Shown here piece by piece: positions 5,961-9,085 of a stretch of 9,085 nucleotides of DNA. The notes beneath the pieces are model-generated. The model was not told the DNA's origin. It made no database searches and worked only from the letters and a program-made list of their open reading frames with translations. Within the stretch, counting starts at the first letter, position 1. Every line of letters starts with the position of its first letter. The stretch is from Spongiibacteraceae bacterium. GTDB lineage: Bacteria; Pseudomonadota; Gammaproteobacteria; Pseudomonadales; PIVM01. Both the position numbers and the translations under genes were made by a program. The DNA lies in NCBI GenBank assembly GCA_030618505.1, contig JAUXDF010000101.1, positions 1 through 9,085 on the forward strand. Direction: 5' to 3'.

Positions 5961-8459
5961 TTATTCAATTCGTTTTAACACCTGCAGCGGAGGCACTGAA
6001 ACCACCCCCCGCGTACTAAAATAACCAATACTGGTCACCAGCGTCAAGCCTGCCAACGGCCCGAGCCAAGCAATTTGTGAAAGGCCATTATACTGCATTT
6101 CAAACACCTGTGTTTGTAGCAAGTAAACGCTGAATTCAGCTCCGACCACGGCCAATAGACCTGAGATCAAGCCCATAATCGCAAATTCGGCAATAATACT
6201 ACCCATAACCCGCCTTCTGTCAGCTCCCAAGGCTCTCAATATTGCACATTCACGATAACGCTCGCCAATGCTGCTTTGTACACTGGCAACTAGTACCAAA
6301 GCACCGGCGGCGACGATTAAGCCTAATAGCAGCTCAATAGCCAAGCCAACCTGATTCACTATTTGGCGAATTTGCCTGAGTATTGCGTCAACTTCCAAAA
6401 GCGTCACCGTGGGGAACTGGCGGATAAAAGGGTGCAAAAGATGTTTGTTTTCCTCTGGCAGATAAAAGCTGGTCATGTAGGTCGCGGGATAGTCATCCAG
6501 CACACCAGGCGGGAAAATAACATAAAAGTTGGGGCGCATAGTTTGCCATTGCAAACCACGAAGACTTACCACCTTCGCATCAAGTTGCCGGGCACCCAAT
6601 TTAAAGCTCAGCATATCACCGACATTTACCCCCAGACTTTTAGCCAGACGAGTTTCCAATGAGATAGTGGGAATAGTTTCATCGGCAGTACCTTGCCACC
6701 ACTGCCCTTCTTCAATGATATTGTCTTCAGGAAGATCCTTCGACCAGCTCAGGTTCATTTCACGATTTGCCCCCGCCCTGTGCAAATCTTCCTTACTCAT
6801 CAGAGACAACACCGCTTGACCGTTAATCTTAATCAGCCGACCGCGCACCATCGGATAAAGACCAACAGCGCTCATGGAATGACTACCCAGCCAGGTGTCC
6901 ACAGCATCAACTTCATGGGCCGCAATATTAACCAGAAAGTTATTAGGAGTGCCCACTGGTAGCTGTGTACGCCAGTCATCGATCAAGGTACCGCGCACCA
7001 TTGTCAGTATCAGCAATAGCATAATCGCCAATGAAAAAATAAAGATATAAATCGCATTCTGCCAGCCTCGCCGGCGAAGATTGGCAAAGGCCAAGCCCAG
7101 TACGCTGCCGGCGTGCATACCAACAATCTTGCTACCACGTAATAGCAACCAGGCCACGGATACGAGGATAAGCCCCAAAAACAGCACGCCGGCCAGTACC
7201 GCCAGAGTTAAAACCATACTTTTGCTATACCACAACATCAGCCCGGTTATCGCCACCGCACCCAGTGAGACACTCGCCAACAGGCTAACTCTCTGCCCTT
7301 GAATATCACGCCTTAAAACCCGAAGAGGTGGTATCTGTTGCAGCGACCAAATAGGCGGTAGCGCAAAGCAGACAACACACACTAGCCCGGTTACCAAGCC
7401 CAACAGATAGGGATACGCACTGGCCTGAGGCAAAGCCACACCGAACATATCCGCTATCACCACAACAAAAAACATTTGTAGCAGCCAGCCCATTAACCAG
7501 CCGATTAGCGTGGTTAATAAAGTGACCGTCATTAACATCACCAGGTAAAGCCGCTTGATTTGCGCAGAACCCGCCCCCAGACTTTTCATCAATGCGGCAT
7601 AATCAAAATGACGCTCACTGTAACGAAAGGCTGCCAGTGCCGCTGAAACAGCGGCCAGCAATACACCCAGTGAACCACCCAGCAGAAGAAACTTCTCGGC
7701 ACGGGCAATAGTCATTGAAACCGTCGGCTGACTGTTTTGTATATCGAGCCATTTCTGGTTAGCGCTGATACGCTCGGCCAACCATCGCTGCAGGGATTCC
7801 AGTGGCCGTTTATCGCCCGCAAACAGGTAACGATAGCTGACTTTACTGCCCGGCTGAACAATGCCTGTAGCGGCAATATCGTCAAAATGCATCAACACCC
7901 TTGGGCCAAAACTCAACAGATTACTCGCCTGATCCGGCTCACGATAAACCAATGCGCTGACACGTAAGGAACTCTCGCCCACTTGAATGTAAACCTTGGC
8001 ACCGGAAGAAAATGACTTGATGCCTAACAGGGGCAGCAGGCGTGAATCAATCCATGCCTCTCCCCGCTTGGGGCCACTGCTAATCCGGCGCTGATCACCA
8101 ATGCCTTGATCAGCGATTAACACACTTCCCTTTAAGGGATAGCTGTCGCTGACAGCTTTTACCGCTGCCAGCTGCATTTCATCACCCGCATAGACCATTG
8201 ATTGAAAACGCAGGGTTTGAGCATCACGCAGACCCAGCGCCCGGGACTTGGCCAGCCAGACGTCATCCACCGCGCGCGAGCTTTCCAAAGCGATATCTGC
8301 AGCCAGAAAATCCTTGCTACGATCCAGTATCCCACCGTTTAAACGCTCAACAAAAAGCCCAATGCTGGTGACAATGGTGACGGCCATAATAATGGCCACC
8401 GCTAGCACTCGCAGCTCACCGCTGCGCCAGTCACGCCATAAAATCCGCCAGGCCAACAT
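5961..8459 (-). CDS. ybbP: YbbP-type ABC transporter permease (FtsX/MacB superfamily)
   Basis: The 832-residue inner-membrane protein is the membrane half of an ABC transporter with the ATPase encoded just upstream. E. coli YbbP is about 800 residues. An N-terminal helix (about 17-37) is followed by a large periplasmic domain (about 40-250). Then come helices near 255-276, 302-326, 345-366, 390-410, 414-438 and 467-487, a second periplasmic domain (about 490-697), and a C-terminal FtsX block with helices near 698-726, 749-779 and 797-821. That makes about ten, the duplicated FtsX layout expected for YbbP. The segment RYRECAILRALGADRRRV between two of the last helices is the coupling element characteristic of FtsX/LolC/MacB permeases. 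Such proteins transmit ATP hydrolysis across the membrane mechanically rather than forming a simple channel; the cargo of YbbAP is not settled, with hydrophobic molecules proposed. The start codon overlaps the stop of the ATPase gene by one base (TAATG), so translation is probably coupled. Confidence 0.92.
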   Translation of the reverse strand: MLAWRILWRDWRSGELRVLAVAIIMAVTIVTSIGLFVERLNGGILDRSKDFLAADIALESSRAVDDVWLAKSRALGLRDAQTLRFQSMVYAGDEMQLAAVKAVSDSYPLKGSVLIADQGIGDQRRISSGPKRGEAWIDSRLLPLLGIKSFSSGAKVYIQVGESSLRVSALVYREPDQASNLLSFGPRVLMHFDDIAATGIVQPGSKVSYRYLFAGDKRPLESLQRWLAERISANQKWLDIQNSQPTVSMTIARAEKFLLLGGSLGVLLAAVSAALAAFRYSERHFDYAALMKSLGAGSAQIKRLYLVMLMTVTLLTTLIGWLMGWLLQMFFVVVIADMFGVALPQASAYPYLLGLVTGLVCVVCFALPPIWSLQQIPPLRVLRRDIQGQRVSLLASVSLGAVAITGLMLWYSKSMVLTLAVLAGVLFLGLILVSVAWLLLRGSKIVGMHAGSVLGLAFANLRRRGWQNAIYIFIFSLAIMLLLILTMVRGTLIDDWRTQLPVGTPNNFLVNIAAHEVDAVDTWLGSHSMSAVGLYPMVRGRLIKINGQAVLSLMSKEDLHRAGANREMNLSWSKDLPEDNIIEEGQWWQGTADETIPTISLETRLAKSLGVNVGDMLSFKLGARQLDAKVVSLRGLQWQTMRPNFYVIFPPGVLDDYPATYMTSFYLPEENKHLLHPFIRQFPTVTLLEVDAILRQIRQIVNQVGLAIELLLGLIVAAGALVLVASVQSSIGERYRECAILRALGADRRRVMGSIIAEFAIMGLISGLLAVVGAEFSVYLLQTQVFEMQYNGLSQIAWLGPLAGLTLVTSIGYFSTRGVVSVPPLQVLKRIE

Positions 8460-8475
8460 TAACTATTCACCTGAG
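8457..8475 (-). promoter_or_regulatory. TAATG stop-start junction with AGGTG ribosome-binding site
   Basis: The ATPase stop TAA (8461-8459) shares its last A with the ATG of the permease (8459-8457). An AGGTG about 9 bases upstream of the ATG can serve as ribosome-binding site. This arrangement usually keeps the two subunits of an ABC transporter in balance. Confidence 0.7.
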
Positions 8476-9085
8476 GAACAAGGTCTGGTGTGTCATTCAC
8501 CAGCCGCCCCGCCTCAAGATAGAGGATTCGATCACACAGTGCCGCCAGACGCTCTTCATGTGTCACCAGCACCAGGGTGGTGCCGGCATGGTGGTTTAAC
8601 TCAAAGAGCAGGTCAATAATTTGTGAGCCGGTTTTTCGATCCAGGTTACCGGTTGGCTCATCAGCAAACAAAACCTGAGGATGACAGGAGAAGGCTCGGG
8701 CAATGGCGACTCGTTGCTGCTCTCCGCCTGATAACTGCCTCGGGTAGTGTGTCGCACGCTCACTTAGGCCAACCTTGGCAAGAAATTCACTGGCTTCGTG
8801 GCGAGCATTAGAATTGCCCTTTAACTCCGCTGGCAACATGACATTCTCCAAGGCCGTGAGCCCCGGCAGTAGCTGAAATGACTGAAAAACAAAACCAACC
8901 TTTTCACCCCTCAATGCAGCGCGCTGATCCTCTGTGAGCTGAGTAATATCAATGCCGTCAATCAACACCTTGCCACTGCTGGGCAAATCAAGCCCGGCTA
9001 ACAGGCCGAGCAAGGTAGATTTACCAGAACCCGCAGCGCCCATCACCGCAACACTTTCTGCTGACTTGATTTCCAGACAAATACC
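8459..9085 (-). CDS. ybbA: YbbA-type ABC transporter ATPase, N-terminus cut by the window
   Basis: The frame is open from the window edge to the TAA at 8461-8459, giving 208 residues; about 20 N-terminal residues are missing compared with the usual 225-230. It is the nucleotide-binding subunit that powers the YbbP permease. All motifs are present: Walker A GAAGSGKST, the Q-loop FVFQSFQLLPGLTALENV that is typical of the LolD/MacB/FtsE group, the signature LSGGEQQRVAIARA, Walker B VLFADEPTGNLD and the switch histidine in LVTHEE. The GTG and ATG just before Walker A (9046, 9043) are internal, because the reading continues upstream with the beta strand GICLEIKSAESVAV that normally precedes Walker A. 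In enterobacteria ybbA is divergent from the esterase gene tesA; whether that holds here lies outside the window. LolD would be the alternative, but the 832-residue partner is far larger than LolC/E. Confidence 0.92.
   Translation of the reverse strand, partial: GICLEIKSAESVAVMGAAGSGKSTLLGLLAGLDLPSSGKVLIDGIDITQLTEDQRAALRGEKVGFVFQSFQLLPGLTALENVMLPAELKGNSNARHEASEFLAKVGLSERATHYPRQLSGGEQQRVAIARAFSCHPQVLFADEPTGNLDRKTGSQIIDLLFELNHHAGTTLVLVTHEERLAALCDRILYLEAGRLVNDTPDLVPQVNS

Noticed and set aside
9043..9046. GTG/ATG as the start of the ABC ATPase
   Set aside because: Starting there would remove the strand before Walker A; the frame continues upstream to the window edge with typical family sequence.

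Overview
The window looks like the chromosome of a gammaproteobacterium, probably a marine one. The protein families point that way: a YbbA/YbbP exporter pair, a Bax-type glucosaminidase, a proteobacterial CopA with one N-terminal metal-binding domain, and a nitronate monooxygenase. Base composition is balanced and no gene stands out by codon use. Placement below class level is not supported by what can be read here.

Layout from left to right. Positions 1-714 (+) hold the 3' part of a nitronate monooxygenase gene, closed by a strong 12-bp hairpin terminator (727-761). A 269-bp intergenic region then carries a candidate MerR/CueR-type promoter (888-918) for a two-gene copper operon: copA, a Cu(I) P1B-type ATPase (984-3221), and a small membrane-anchored cupredoxin-like protein (3232-3609) whose ribosome-binding site overlaps the copA stop codon. 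At the cupredoxin stop codon begins a pair of tandem 142-bp palindromic elements (3609-3750 and 3757-3898, about 88% identical). They resemble non-autonomous transposable elements (MITE-like), and paired base changes have kept an internal helix. A secreted NodB-type polysaccharide deacetylase follows (4006-5118, +).

The right half is a minus-strand operon transcribed from beyond the window: ybbA-type ABC ATPase (9085-8459, N-terminus cut off), ybbP-type FtsX-like permease (8459-5961, TAATG overlap with the ATPase) and a Bax/GH73-type glucosaminidase (5932-5039, 28 bp after the permease). The glucosaminidase runs tail-to-tail into the deacetylase, and the two coding regions overlap by 80 bp on opposite strands.

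Functionally, the copper operon should export Cu(I) from the cytoplasm, with the cupredoxin-like protein as a plausible periplasm-side copper partner. The right half is envelope-related: an MacB-superfamily transporter, a peptidoglycan hydrolase and a carbohydrate deacetylase. The most unusual features are the tandem structured repeats at the cupredoxin stop codon and the long convergent overlap. No defence system, CRISPR array, prophage, tRNA or rRNA was seen.
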